A DNA stretch of 64,000 nucleotides, from assembly GCA_022702545.1 (NCBI GenBank), contig JAHRBC010000003.1, positions 4,898,001-4,962,000 on the forward strand, read 5' to 3'. Numbering within the stretch: position 1 is the first letter of the stretch; every line of letters starts with the position of its first letter. The notes beneath the pieces are model-generated. The model saw only the letters and a program-made list of their open reading frames with translations, was not told where the DNA came from and made no database searches. The stretch is from Phycomyces nitens. Lineage: Eukaryota > Mucoromycota > Mucoromycetes > Mucorales > Phycomycetaceae. Of this stretch, positions 49,827 through 62,777 are shown in pieces. Position numbers and translations under genes: made by a program.

Positions 49827-51502
49827 ATGCATGGTCCCATGAGCGGCCGTAAAATACCAGGTGAGGAACTTTGAGGTTGATTTATATTCTGTACAGAACC
49901 CACCAGCCAAAAAGCCAAATAAAAGCAGTCTTTATGCTTATTATTGTATTCTTTTCTCTTTATCACATTTGACTCTTGTTGGTTCTAAACAGGAGAAACA
50001 GATCCACTCAGAGTAAATAAGGTTGCCGCCAAGGATGGCAAGACCGGTCAGGATTTGCAGTTACATTATTCCAACTGTAAGGTGGCTGGTAATGGCTCAT
50101 TTGGCGTCGTCTATCAAGCAAAACTTCTGCAAACAGGAGAAGAAGTGGCAATAAAAAAAGTATTGCAGGACAAGCGATTCAAGGCATGTTGGCTCTCAAT
50201 CAAAAGATCAACATTTAATTTTGCTTGTTTATAGAATCGAGAGCTACAGCTTATGCGAGGCCTCAGCCATCCAAATGTAGTCGAGCTCAAAGCGTTCTTT
50301 TATGCACAAATTGAAAAGGTAAAAATCCAAAAGTAAATAAAGCGATTAGTATTCTTGTGTAATGGCTACTTAGTATTCTGTTTTGTATATTTTAGAAAGA
50401 TGATATATATCTTAATCTGGTGCTCGAGTATGTACCAGAAACTGTTTATCGTGCAATCAGACACTACGCCAAAACAAAGCAAACAATGCCAATGTTATAT
50501 GTCAAAGTATACACTTACCAGCTATTGAGATCCTTGGCGTATATACATTCGCTTGGTATCTGTCATCGTGACATCAAGCCACAGAACCTACTTCTTGATC
50601 CCTCGACAGGGGTACTCAAGCTGTGTGATTTTGGAAGGTGGGTCTTGGGCACATCAATTTGGCGCCATTTATAATACAATGGCACTGGACTAGGGTAGGG
50701 TGCTTATTCTGTTTGTTTAATATTATCGTTTTAGCGCCAAGATACTTGTGGAAAAAGAACCTAATGTGGCCTACATTTGCTCACGCTATTACCGGGCCCC
50801 AGAGCTTATCTTTGGCGCCGTGAATTATACTGTCAGCCTCGACATCTGGTCAGCAGGATGCGTTATGGCTGAATTGATCTTGAGCCACCCGCTGTTCCCT
50901 GGTGAGAGTGGAATTGATCAATTGGTCGAGATTATCAAGATTCTTGGGACGCCCAACAAGGAGCAACTGCTTGCCATGAACCCAAATTACACTGAACATC
51001 GTTTCCCTCAAATAAAGCCTCATTCTTTATCAAAGGTAACTATAAAAAAATCAAGGTTTTCTTAATCATACGATAAGCTCTGCAATTCTTTATATTCTTA
51101 TTTTAAACTACAAAAACCCACCAGGTCTTTAAGCCACGGACATCTCCAGATGCCATTGAGTTCCTGAGTGAACTAGTACAATACGAACCCAATAAGCGGT
51201 TGGGAGCCATTGACGCACTCGCACATCCCTTTTTCGATGAACTACGGGACCCAAATACGCGATTGGCCCAAGGAATGGCATTGCCACCACTATTCAATTT
51301 CACATACTATGGTAAGCACCTCTATCTATCTCTGCCAAAACATTTGCTTACTGGCTCTTTAGAGCTTTCAATAAAACCAGAGCTACTCTACAAGCTAGTA
51401 CCCCGTCATTGTGAGGATGAGCTGCTATCTAGAGGCATTGACATTCATAATTTTGAACCTTTATCCGAGGAAGAAATGAAGAACAGTGGACCTAAGCATT
51501 AG
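49827..51502 (+). CDS. gsk3: Glycogen synthase kinase 3 (shaggy-type Ser/Thr kinase)
   Basis: Seven exons give 392 aa with phases closing. Kinase motifs are the Gly loop [11 protein letters not shown], catalytic Lys in VAIKKVLQ, the GSK-3-specific [30 protein letters not shown], and the activation loop [16 protein letters not shown] with the regulatory Tyr. The CMGC insert follows ([14 protein letters not shown]), then [10 protein letters not shown] and a short C-terminal tail. Family members phosphorylate primed substrates; fungal ones act in stress, meiosis and substrate turnover by SCF ligases. The N-terminus has no Ser9-type inhibitory site. The second intron starts with GC (GCATGT, 50184). 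Confidence 0.96.
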
Positions 51503-51781
51503 GTCAAATAGCACATATTGTTCCCCTCACTCACTCTCACATTCACTCTCACTCATTTCACAAGACCCTTCTCTTTCTCTTATTATTGTTATTATTATCA
51601 TTAGTAGTAGCATTATCTTACAAACCCAAACAGACTCTGACATATTCCCAAAACCATATCTCACCTGGCGTTCAGCCTTAAGATCATCTTTCCAGGGTTT
51701 AAGTTTGTAAAATAGTCTTTATCAAGCCATCAAATCAATAAAAGAGATAGAGTTTAAATATATTTGTTGTACACAATTCAG

Positions 51782-52763
51782 TTACATGCGCTTCTTTTCC
51801 TTCTTCACAGTCTTCTTCTTGTCCTTGTCCTTGTCCTTGTCCTGCTTCTGCTTCTTTTGGAGCATCTTGTTACGTTCCTTTTCAACCTCACTCTCCTGCT
51901 TCATTTGTTTTCTTCGAAGAGCCTCTTTCTCTTTTATTATTTCTGCATTGCGGTTGGCAACCATAACTTCGTCTATGCAAACATTTATTAATTTCATGTT
52001 GGATCCACTTCATCATTACCTTGGGTTCCAACTGTTCGTTTATCCTTGGAGCTCTTTTCACCCGTATTCTGCTCGTCATCTGAATCTTCAGTTCCACCAT
52101 AACTATATTGTTGGAGCAGGCGCTCGCGCTTTTCACGCTCTTCTTTGGAGAGTTCTTTTCGGCCCAAGGCTGCCATTCTCTTTTCTTCTTCTCTCTGTTT
52201 TTCCTCCTCAATGCGTCGTGCTGCTTCCTGATCTTTAATTGATATGAGCAAGATGATTTTTGTATATCAAAAGAAATTGCATACCTTTAATCAGCTTGAT
52301 TTCTTCCATTCTCTTGATCGAGTCTTCTTGGTCCTCCTTTTCCCTTGCAAGAGAGACCATTTTTGGTGCATTCATGATACCATCCATAACATCTTCCAGT
52401 GGTTTGTTCTGTATAAATTCTTGAGTAACTGATATCACGGCCCTTAATAATTGTGCATAAACAAGGTGGCTTTGATTGTATGTTGGTCCAATTTACAACA
52501 GAAAAAAAACACGCACACACACACCTCTATTTCTGGAATAAATTCTGTGATTGCTTCACGCTTTTCTTCTTCGTTCAAGGATTCTTCTTTTAGAATAGAC
52601 GCAATGTAGGCTGAAATGTCCGGGTCTACAATTTTCTTAGTAAAAGGATTCTCGAGGACATTTATAAAATATATTAACCTTCAAAGTCAAGTTTCGCTAA
52701 TTCAATTGTAACTTGATCAGTAATGTCCGTCAATGAATCTCTTTTTGATCTGCCCATCGTCAT
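51782..52763 (-). CDS. CCDC43-like coiled-coil protein
   Basis: Five exons encode about 250 aa. The N-terminal part (MTMGRSKRDSLTDITDQV, LAKLDFEG, DPDISAYIASILKEE, EKREAITEFIPEIE) has the PWI-like helical start seen in the CCDC43 family. Long charged coiled coils follow (MEEIKLIK, RRIEEEKQREEEKRMAALG, LSKEEREKRERLLQQYSYG) and a Lys-rich tail (QDKDKDKDKKKTVKKEKK). The function of this family is poorly known. The second intron starts in a GTGTGT run; I ended it at ATACAG because that keeps phase (EIE|NKPLEDV). It converges on GSK-3 and diverges from the next gene. Confidence 0.75.
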
Positions 52764-52775
52764 GATTAAGTCTTC

Positions 52776-52801
52776 AAAAAAAAAAAAAAAAAAAAAAAAA
52801 A
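52776..52801. repeat. Poly(A) tract, about 26 bases
   Basis: A pure A run lies 12 bases upstream of the CCDC43-like start codon (poly-T in the sense of that gene). It is possibly a poly(dA:dT) promoter element in the ~480-base divergent region shared with the ANCHR-like gene. Confidence 0.9.
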
Positions 52802-53244
52802 GGTCTTTATAAAAGTGACGATCTCTTTGGATTTTGGCCTTTTACAATATCATGTGATTCAACCTCTATACGGAATTACAAATTGTACGTCTTTTTAAAT
52901 TTCCGAATATTTTTATATTGTTCGTTTATTTTAAAAAAACAACTTCCGCATAATCGTAGCTTATATAAAAACTCAATTCATATTCAGATTTATAAAAATT
53001 AAATCTTCATTCACAATTAATGATGTCTAAATGGATCCAGTAATCGAAATGTCAAAGGGCTATAAATTGTTCATGTTAGCAAGTACTTGCAATTACTAAT
53101 GGTACATGAGCTATTTTTTACATTAAGCAAAGACCCTCAAAATAATGACTATAATAAACACACACACACACATATATATATATATATGGGTTTATTTCAT
53201 TTTGCATCTTGACTGTGACTTTCCTACTTTGGTTTCAATCGACA

Positions 53245-54183
53245 ATGGGCCAGGACAACGATGATGACTTGAGAGACCGCATTGCAAACCTCATTGGAGC
53301 AAATGAAACAAAACCACTGACATCGTACGTTTCTATCAAGGACTATAAAAGGATAACAAATATTGTTGGATTATAGCGATGACGAACTCGCCAGCAGATT
53401 CTCCAATGTCTTTTCCTCTCAACCTGTAGCAAAGCAACAAAAATTTGATTATCACATACCTGATGATCTAGTCAATGAGGATGAGGATGTAAGATTCTAA
53501 TGCTGTTCACAAACCAGGGTCTTATAACTTGTCCATCAGGTAGAGAAACTGTTGGCTGAACTTGATCTTTTGAATGACAGCGACAGTGAAGGTCTTTTGG
53601 ACAGTGATTTACTGGGATCTTTGACATCAAAAGACCAAAAGGCTCAAAAGGATAAACTAGATAGCCTTGAAGCAGCATTTTTGGGAACACAGGCAGCCAG
53701 TGGTAGTTTGGATGACGAGAGTCATGCATTGATTAGACGCATACAAGAAGAATCTGCTTTGGATGAAAAGTACGCTGTATTCTCAAAGAAGCGCGATGAG
53801 GATCTGGAGGAGCGGTACAAGGCACTTCAGAAAGACTGTAACTTTTCGTCTCATGATAATGATGATACCTTGTTACCGACAAACCCCAAGACACAAGTAA
53901 ATAGTGGTAAGCCACGAGGCTCTGTTCCATCTGCTTTCACAATGGATGAGATATACAGTGAAACAGACGATTGGTGCTGTAAGTGCTGACAAAGATAAGC
54001 ATTTGTGTTATATGTATTAATGTTTGATGCTTAGGTATGTGCAACGATGACGCGAGTATTATCTGCAGAGGTTGCGATGATGACAAATACTGCAAAAAAT
54101 GCTTTTATGAAGGTCACCGTGGAGAAATGGCAGATTATGAGGCCACCCTACACGTTTCAGAAAAATGGAGCAAGTCAAAATAA
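53245..54183 (+). CDS. ANCHR/ZFYVE19-like protein with C-terminal zinc-binding box
   Basis: Four exons encode about 255 aa. It starts MGQDNDDDLRDRIANLIG, followed by DDELASRFSNVFSS. The middle is acidic with helical, MIM-like segments (EKLLAELDLLNDS, HALIRRIQEES). The C-terminus is a B-box-like zinc module: WCCMCNDDASIICRGC, then DKYCKKCFYEGH, as in the C-terminal part of animal ANCHR, the abscission checkpoint regulator that binds VPS4. No FYVE finger is present, as in other fungal relatives. A role in ESCRT/cytokinesis control is inferred from homology. The Cys codon at the third intron is split T|GT. Confidence 0.8.
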
Positions 54184-54301
54184 AGTACATGCTTGTGCTT
54201 ATAGATAAAGGACCAGGCGAATTGAGCATTCTTTATAACCAATCATTTACCAGTGGTTCAGTAGCTAGATAGCTGATGTTTAAGAGAGACACCTTCAAAG
54301 A

Positions 54302-54331
54302 CATTATTATTATTATTATTATTATTATTAT
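54302..54331. repeat. (ATT)n microsatellite
   Basis: About nine ATT units lie in the 3' flank of the ANCHR-like gene. Confidence 0.9.
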
Positions 54332-54570
54332 GTTTCCTCGGTAGATTATATTAAAATGATCCTACTCTTTTTAAACAAGGTGTCATATTTAACCAATTGT
54401 CAACATTGGATCTCTAGAGACATTTTAGACTTGAAGAACAGTAATAGTGTCATCTCTGCTAAATATTTATCATTCTGCTCTGCCACTCGCAATCGCTGGT
54501 CTGTGTTACATTAAAAATTCGTATTTAAAAGACAGGATATCTATATTACAAATGACTCTCTTTAACTCCA

Positions 54571-56238
54571 ATGATATCACAGCGTGCTCTCCAGAGTCTA
54601 GCACTTGAGTCCCCTTTGCGACGATGCATATCACTTACAAAATTGAACTTTTACGATGCCTCTGAGAACCCTAGTGCACCGATTAATCTCGGTGTGGCCC
54701 ATAATGGCCTTATGCAAGGCGAGGTGCTTGAGAAAGTAGGTCCTTACTATTGCAAAACACAATGCCATTCTCCAGAGTACATAACATTTCTTGAAAGCTA
54801 TCCTCTTCATTAGCCATCACACACAAGGTAAGTGATAAATTATTTATAGAATGGCTACTTTTGATAAGACTCACGGTTTTTATTAGGATCTTAATTACAA
54901 TTGCGCATATGGCTCAATGGTTTTGAGGGACCGAGTCGCGTCTCTGGTCACTCGCAACTTCAAGACCATAAACCCTGTGTATGCTGATAATATCGTAGCA
55001 TTCACCGGGGCTGGTGCAGCAGCGTATTATTTGAGTATAGCCTTGGCAGACCCTGGAGAGAGTATTATGATTATCGCCCCCTATTATGGCATGTTTGATG
55101 GCGATGTTTGTGGTGGAACAGGAATCAGTCTCTTCCCAGTCTACCTATCTAGTCTTGAGGATAACATTGTCCATGCAAGTATTTTGGAAGAAGCATTTGA
55201 AAGAGCAAAAAAGGAGAATGTAAAAATCAAGGCATTACTGGTCACAAATCCAGACAATCCAATCGGAAGGTAACATTTAAAAATTGTACTTGTACCAAGC
55301 CAAGCCAAGGAAATTATAACTTAATGTACAACCTAGATGTTATTCTCGTGAAGGGTTGGAGACATTTGCCCGGTTTGCTTCAAAGCACTCTATACATCTT
55401 ATACTTGATGAAGTATATGCTCTGTCAACATTCAGTCACTTGGATCTATCTCTTGCCTCACAAAACACTATTTCAGCAAAGGAAGCCAAAGACGACCCTT
55501 TCACCTCTATTCTCAGTCTTGAAAATCTACCTGACCTCATTGACTCAGCTCTGGTTCATGTAATTTATGGAATGTCCAAGGATTTTGGATTAAATGGCTT
55601 GCGAATTGGTTTTATCATTGATCAATGCAACGAAGCACTTCGAAGCGCCCTTCATGCTAGTGCGTAAGTATATGAAAAGGCTTAGACAAGCAAAGAGACA
55701 GGGTTTACTGATAATATCTACTAGAGTGATGAGTTACATATCTAGTATCACTGACAGAACTATCTCGAACTTCCTGTCAGATCCCGTGTGGATTGATCAG
55801 TAAGTCAGACAATGCAATGCATTTCAAAAGTATGCTTACAATAACACTTTTTTTAATATATATAGTTTTATTGCTACCAATCGACGCCGTCTTGCAGATG
55901 CGTACAAAAGAGTGTCTGGATATCTCAAAGATCATGGTGTCAGACATTTGCCTGTCCAGGCCGGTCATTTCATATTTGTAGACCTGAGACCATTTTTGAT
56001 TCAAAGAAACAAAGGCAAACCCCCTACTTTAAAAGACGAGCAAGATCTTTGGCAAATTCTACTCGACAATGGTGTATACGTTGCTCCTGGCGAAGGATTC
56101 CGTACAAAAGAACATGGCTTCTTTCGTATCACATTTCCTCTCACGCCCAATGTATTGGACCTTGGACTCGATCGATTGTATAAAATTATAATCAGATTTG
56201 GGGAAAACAGGGTAATTAAAGAAGACAAGACTCTTTAA
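54571..56238 (+). CDS. ACC-synthase-like PLP-dependent aminotransferase (fold type I)
   Basis: About 430 aa, six or seven exons. Visible are PINLGVAHNGLMQGEV, the DLNYNCAYGSMVLRDRVASL segment, the substrate loop APYYGMFDGD, the NPDNPIGR cofactor motif, LILDEVYALS, the PLP-lysine motif YGMSKDFGLNGLRIG, and C-terminal GEGFRTKEHGFFRITFP with the substrate-binding Arg. The wording is that of the 1-aminocyclopropane-1-carboxylate synthase-like group. Fungal members are usually aminotransferases of unknown substrate, so ethylene synthesis should not be assumed. Between exon 1 (ending near 54742) and the DLNYN exon there seems to be a 14-nt micro-exon at 54814-54827 (AITHK). The 5' site before it is weak, so that part is uncertain. 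Confidence 0.88.
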
Positions 56239-59040
56239 ACAAAGGAATAAAAAAGAGCAAGTGATATTTATTCTCAAGACAGAATCTACTTACCTTTTAA
56301 AAAAATCAATTGTCTATTCAGTTTTCTAAGCTACTTGATCAAATACAGGGAAAGAATTCCTTTATCACATCTTGAAATATAAATAGAAACCAACTCAAAT
56401 TGATTAGTTATTCGTCTATTCCATTGTTTTTGTATTCACAAGTCTTGTATGAAAAGTATTTATATTGTAATATACTACATATTGATGGCTAATCTCTCTC
56501 GGAACTTGTACAAATAATCTAGGATAAAAATGCACAAAGTACAAACCAAATATCCAAGATTAGTTAATATGTTGCCTTTTTTTATATAATCTAGCTTATT
56601 TAATCAACACTTGAACTCGATCAACTGTTGATGTATAGTCATACGGAGCAACGCATGCCTTAAATAAGACGTGTTGCTTACAAACGTATTTTTTTTTGTT
56701 TTTTGTTTTTAATACACTTGCCAAACAATTTATTTCTTGTGTGTGGTATAAATATTGCTATAAATGCTCCTCACAGTTTGGGTCCAATGTTTTGACTAGG
56801 TTAGTTTTTGGCTTAAATATGAAACTCGAATTACTGTGGCTCAAAAAAAAATCAAAGTCTGGAGATACAAGATATTGGCACAGTAGTGTCTTTATAAAGC
56901 TGTTGGATTTTCTAGACGTATTATTTCGGTCATCCATCTTGTTTTGTAATGCCCATGTTAATTAATCTGAATACTCAAAGATATAAATATTCACTAATTG
57001 ACCGTATGGATATAATTGTATTTTGTGCTATAATTTGGATTAAATGTCAATTTTGTGAGTATTTGTACTAGAGAATTAAAGAGAAGGAGAGAAAAATCGA
57101 AATCGAAAAAAAAACATGGTAATACGGGATTACCTTGTTCATTTTTGTTCGCAAACGTTTGCTATTAACCATATTCTTTAAAGAGCAGCCTTTAAGCTCG
57201 TACCATCTTACATGACCTTGACATACTTGGTCACAAAAATACAAGGAATAATATCCAAATCAAAAAGGTAAGTTCCTGGTATCCCTCCCCCCACATACAC
57301 ACACCTTTCCCATCGGGAACAAGGAACCCTTGGCCACTAAACCGGCAAAAATATGTGCGACGTTTACAAAATGACTTGGTTAAGCCATATAACTGTAGTA
57401 CAATTAATGGCAAATACCAACAAGAATATATATATACATGTATACATCTACACATCTTACTTATAATCTCAGAAAACATTACCGAAATATTTGTTTGGAG
57501 CTGTTACGCTATACGGCTTTTTGGGTCCTCGTTTGATTTATAAAAGAAAGATTGACAGATAATAGGTCTGGAGCACTGAATATTTTTTCCACAGGATAAC
57601 AATAGAATTTTTAAAGGATTAAGACATGTTCTGAATTGTATTCTGATCAAATAGACTTTTCTATGGTCTTGTTGTACAGTCTGTGTTGGTTCCATTTTTT
57701 TTATATAATTACTGCCCTAAAACCGATTGAATATCAGACAGGTTAAAATTTGACTTTGGATAAAGATATGGAATTGACTTATTATCAAAAATAATAGAAT
57801 TTATTTAGTCATTTATAAAAAAACTGGTTGTGGTTTGGCTAGATTTCAAGGACGCCTATAGAGAATTAAACATATTACGATTAAACAGATCATCAAATAA
57901 AATGTAAAAACAAAGGCATTGACCACATTACTATGTAGCACCAACCAAGAAACACTAGAGATCTAGTGATGGTATTTATCCAAATAGGCTGTACTTTTTA
58001 GATTTGTTTTATAATACAATATATACATAAATCCATTATTTAAAAACGCAAATCCAAAAAACAAATGGTTTGTAAAGACACAGTAGCACACAGAATATAA
58101 ACGGAGAGTATTTCCCAATTTAAAGAGACTTCTTGGTACACTCATGATGTCAACCCTGTGTTCATATGTGCAACTCTCTATTCACCTCAATCTTATTTTT
58201 TTAATAAGAAAGGATTGAATAAGCCCATTGTATTGAGAACAAAATGGTGCAAAAATATACTACAAATCTATTTGGCAAGTAATTGATTGTATTCCCTATT
58301 GAAACATGTAGAAACAGATGATTTGATCATACACCTGTCACTTCTTGATGTATATTACTTGCTCAACAAGATATACGAATGGAACAAATAGGATAAAAGC
58401 AAAGATAAATAAATACATGCAGGACACAAAAGGAATAAAGAAAGAGAAGTTTGGGGAAGCTAAAAAAATAAATAAACATAGACGTTGATAATCAACGTTT
58501 GTATATATTCTCACAATTGGTTTTCTGTTTCAAGGGTTGTTTCTACATTCATACCAAGGTTATGATATAGCAAATGATGATCCTACTAGTACAGCTTTAT
58601 TTGAATTCTTGGACGCTGCCCTGTTCAAAAATAATAAAATGTAACAATAAAAGCTGAGCTATTTAAAGCAAGGTTTCTATCCTAAAGGAAACTAGATTTG
58701 CGTTCAATCTAGATGTAGACTTTGATGCTTAAATATGTACAGGAAATCATATGAAGACAAAGTTACAAGATAATCCACCTTCTATTTCCATTACATAGCT
58801 GAAAATCTTATTATTACTTTTACCAAACTTCTGGAGATACAGACCAGGTCTTTAAAGAGTTCCTCGTGATTTGTAGCCCGAGATTATCATACGCCATGCT
58901 CAGGTCTTTTAGAATAGCACACAGTGTACAGAGCTTAACTTGGCATTGCATTCACAAATAATACTTATTTTTGGTAGCAGTTGCCCTACCCAGAATAAGG
59001 AAATGTATGTTTTATTATCATCAATCAAAGCATACTTGAA
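56239..59040. other. Long AT-rich intergenic region
   Basis: About 2.8 kb without a supportable gene. Short frames (56696-56965 plus; 57231-57479 and 57963-58145 minus) are low in complexity and have no motifs. No terminal repeats or transposon motifs were seen. Confidence 0.5.
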
Positions 59041-61140
59041 TTAGACCATAGCAAAGTATTTTTGAGTAGCAGACAAGGCGTAATAACGGACATCGGAATC
59101 CTCGTGTGTCATAAGCTTCATAATCCGTTGCTTAGCACCAATGTCTTGTAAGAGTCTTGGAGTACAAGATTATATTAATGTCTTTGTTAAACGCTGTCAG
59201 AATCCTTACTTTTTTCCTTCTGCTGGTCTATATTTAACATATTGACCTAGGTCGTGGCATGCAATAGCGAGCACTAGAGGAGAAGAAGAACTCAAAAGAC
59301 GAGCGAGTATTCTAATACATAAATATTAGAGCCAAAGCACACAAAATATTGATTAAAAGCCATCTTACCTTAACAGCCTGTGGTCTTCTTCGTTCAACCG
59401 ACCAGAATTCTCCCGCCAGAAATTCTCGGATTTATGAGGAGGCGACCATTCCAGTTTACCGGTTTCAAGTTCAGAGGCATATACTTCAAATGTACTATAG
59501 ATTTCACAGTAAATCTACAAGATGTTGATTTATAATCTAATGATGACCTACGTCATGCTCTGGAAACTGCCTTGTAGTTCTGTCTGGATAAACTCAATGT
59601 CGTCCTTCATATCCTGATCAGACCATTTACGGGTACCCAGATGTTCAACAAAGGGCAGCAATTTGGCTACAAGCATTGCCGAAAGATTGGATTTTGGTGC
59701 AAGTTGAATGAAGTTCTACCAATGGAACAATATTGTAAATTCACTCAATTCACCCAATTCACCCTTCTTCTTATTCTTCTTATTCTTACCTTGAATATGG
59801 CCACCACTATACGAATGATCTTTTCTTTGACTGCTGATTTGGCAATATCGACCAGTGTAGGAATAACATCGTATTTACTAACATGTATGTCAATATCAGA
59901 CCACTCATCATATTCATAGACCCACGCATTCAACTGAACAGAGATTTGCTTTTCAAAGGTAAGGAGCCACACAGCAAACAGGGTCTCATACACCTTTTGT
60001 GGGTTGGAGCTACCACGCTTAAGAACATTCACCAGGCTTCATAACAAAAAACTTCATTAGACCATGTTTCCTATAAGGAATACTCTCTGTTGAAAACATA
60101 CGAGTTCACGGCATGCAAGGTGTCCCAGAATATCATCCTGTAAGGAGGAATATGGAACAAGGCATTTAGGATCTGGATATTGAGCTCAACTGTATGAGCC
60201 TGTCGACTCTGAAGCTGGAATGTGATGTTGCGAAAGAAATCAGTGATGCTAGAGTCTTGTTTGGGAGAAGAACTATTGTCGACAGTTTAATAACCTTTCT
60301 TATACCAGTTTTTGTTATTGTACCATATCAACATTGTCAAGATCTTGCTCGACTGAATAGTAATAAACTCATCGTTTATGTGCAAAGCTCTAGAGATGTC
60401 ATGAGAATGATGTATAAAGATTTACTTGCTATTTTACCTGTGGAATGGGTTAAAAGGGAACCCTTCCTTTCCCTTACTTGCCTCATGAAACAGCTGAATG
60501 CGCTCTTCATGGTCTGTATTGGATCAAATCAGAACTCCACACTCTCCTCAAATGTTTTAAATGATCTACTTGCCATGAATCATATCATGAATCAGTATCA
60601 AGACCTTTTGGATTGCATCTACGCGTGCCAGCTTGTCAATGAGCGAAAGATACATGGCTGCGTAATGAATGCCGTGCTGATATGTATTGATGTATCAGAC
60701 CATTGTTCGTATAGTGTAAAATGTACAGACAAAATCATCATCTTTATTTACCTCTGACATGGCACTTGAGATTTCCTCTGAAGACTTATTCTCCACATGT
60801 GCAATCATTGCCACCTCGTCTTCTGTAATAAGCCCGGCTCCTTTATAATCCTACCAAATATTATCAATACCCACAAAAGAATCAATCTTTGCCACAAAGC
60901 TAGTATGGCCAGAGGGACCAGCATAGACATTGCTCACAAAAAAGTCTCGGGAAAAATGAAACAGGGCTAGATATCACTTACAGACCATGGAACAGCTTCT
61001 CCTCTGATCTTCTCGAGGAGATCGTCAAGATAAGGATGCGAAATGACAGTAAGTGTCACATCGCTCACGAGCTCATCGCGAACCAATGTATTGGCAATTT
61101 CAGATTGTTCTGTCTCGAGTAGATTTTTAGCAGAGAGCAT
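59041..61140 (-). CDS. vma13: V-type proton ATPase subunit H (Vma13)
   Basis: Twelve exons give 373 aa with every phase closing (first 60982-61140, last 59041-59155). Family wording includes [89 protein letters not shown] and [13 protein letters not shown], ending TQKYFAMV. Subunit H is an armadillo-like protein that joins the V1 and Vo sectors and is needed for ATP-driven proton pumping in vacuoles and endosomes. The length is shorter than the 440-480 aa usual for the family, mostly from a compact middle. Intron 3 begins GC (60573). The 48-nt intron 59878-59925 has no stop and would read through. Confidence 0.93.
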
Positions 61141-61530
61141 TATGTTCAAGATTGAATAAATGAGTTTATTGCTTTTTGAAGAGTCAAAGCGAAACGGGCC
61201 AAAAACCAAGATCGGGAATACAAATTCATTTTCAAGGGGTTCTTTATTCGTTCGAGATTGCTGTTTTGTACAAGAGCACAAGACTTGTCAAGTTACTATG
61301 AATTTAGATGTGTTTATTAAAGGTTATGGATCTGTATAATCAGATACTAAATAATGAAGGAAATATAGATATGCCATGTTGCTAAACTGCTCTTTAGATT
61401 GTGCAGAGAGCAGAATGATAGAGTAAGAGAATTAAGGATGGTTTGATAAGAGGATTAAGGCACATAACTCTACTGGACCTTTGCCATACAAACACATTCA
61501 CAATTTGGTTCCTGGTTAGATAGGGTTGAA

Positions 61531-62777
61531 TTATGCTGCGGCAACAGCGGTCGACACAGGGGTTATCTCCTTGGGCTGTTCGTGAACTGGCTCGATATCC
61601 TCAGAAACTTGTGTGCTTTCTTCAGGAGCTGGCTCTGCATCTGTAGAGGGTGCATCAGACTTGGTCTTCTTTTCCTTCTTGGCCGGAATTTTTGAGAGGA
61701 AACCGGTAAGGCGGCCGAGTGGCGAAGAGGGGCGAGCAGTCACCTTCTCCTCAGGAACGACCAACTCCTCGGTCACAGTATCCACAGGAGCAATGGCAGT
61801 GGCGACATCAGCATTATGTGCGTGCTCTTCATGCAACTCTAGGGAAAAAAGCACATGTTTGTGTTACTTTATACACTCCTGGTATATTATATATTTTTCA
61901 TCTTCAGACATCTAATGGCTTACCATGATCACTTTCTGATTCAGTGCTTTGTTCGGTTTCCTTGGTGATATGCTTATCCTCCTTGGTTTCCTTCTTTTTG
62001 AAAAACAACTTGCTGATAAAAGACTGGCGCTTGACACTGGGCTCAACATCCAATGTATGCGACTCTGTAGGCTGTTCAGTTGCAGGGTCTGCATGAGCCA
62101 CAGCATCGTCAGTTGGAGTAGTTTCCGTGACCTCAGTTGGCAGGCTAGCATCTGGTGCATCAGTCGTATCAGTTGCGGCGGCATGTGCGATCCCTTCCAT
62201 GGGAGTAGCGGGCGTTGTGGCCTCAATCACGACTGCATCAGTCTCCGTAGCTTGTTCGGTGGCCGACTCAGTGGTAGGAGCCATTGGAAGATCTTCCAAC
62301 TTGGCAGCTGACTAGGAAAATTATTGAACAATAGATATTAGACCCACAGTTCTTTGATCTCTTGGTCGATTAATCAAAGCCGACAAAACTAACCTTTGAT
62401 CTGCCAAAGAAGCTGAACATGGACTTTCTCTTTTCTGGGACTTTCTCTTCTACAACTGCTTCTTCAGTGTGGACTTCCTTGACATGTTCTTCTTCCTTGA
62501 CATGCTCTTCTTTTTTGACAGTTTCCTCCTTCTTGACATGTTCTTCCTTCTTGATCTTGCCAAAGGGATTGAAAAGAGTGCGTCTCTTGGTGAGGTTCTT
62601 TGAAGGTTCATTTGTAGTAACAGGTTCTTCTACAGTGGCTTCTGTAGTAGCTGGAGCATCAGTAGATTCTGATTGCTCAATAGTTTCGGGTGTCTCTGAA
62701 GCCTCTTGTGCTATGGGTTGCTCAACATCAGGCTTGGCTTCAGTAGGCTGGACAGTATGAGATTCTAAAGTGGACAT
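61531..62777 (-). CDS. Acidic disordered protein with four basic-aromatic motifs
   Basis: Three exons (62394-62777, 61924-62311, 61531-61838) give 359 aa. Most of the chain is Glu/Thr/Pro/Ala-rich and disordered. Four short basic-aromatic motifs are spaced through it: KRRTLFNPFGKIKK, EKRKSMFSFFGRSK, VKRQSFISKLFFKKK and GRLTGFLSKIPAKKEKK. The first three have an R/K-x-S/T-hydrophobic-F core that could be a basophilic-kinase site and an amphipathic membrane-binding helix. A Lys-Glu-Glu-His-Val repeat (VKKEE/VKEEE) lies in exon 1. I do not know the family; similar low-complexity proteins occur in Mucorales. The first intron falls right after motif 2. Confidence 0.7.

Noticed and set aside
56239..59040. 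Possible small genes in the long AT-rich gap
   Set aside because: The frames are short and low in complexity, without splice-compatible partners or motifs.
60194..60757. 187-codon plus-strand frame
   Set aside because: Antisense of V-ATPase subunit H exons, whose minus-strand splicing closes in phase and matches the family.
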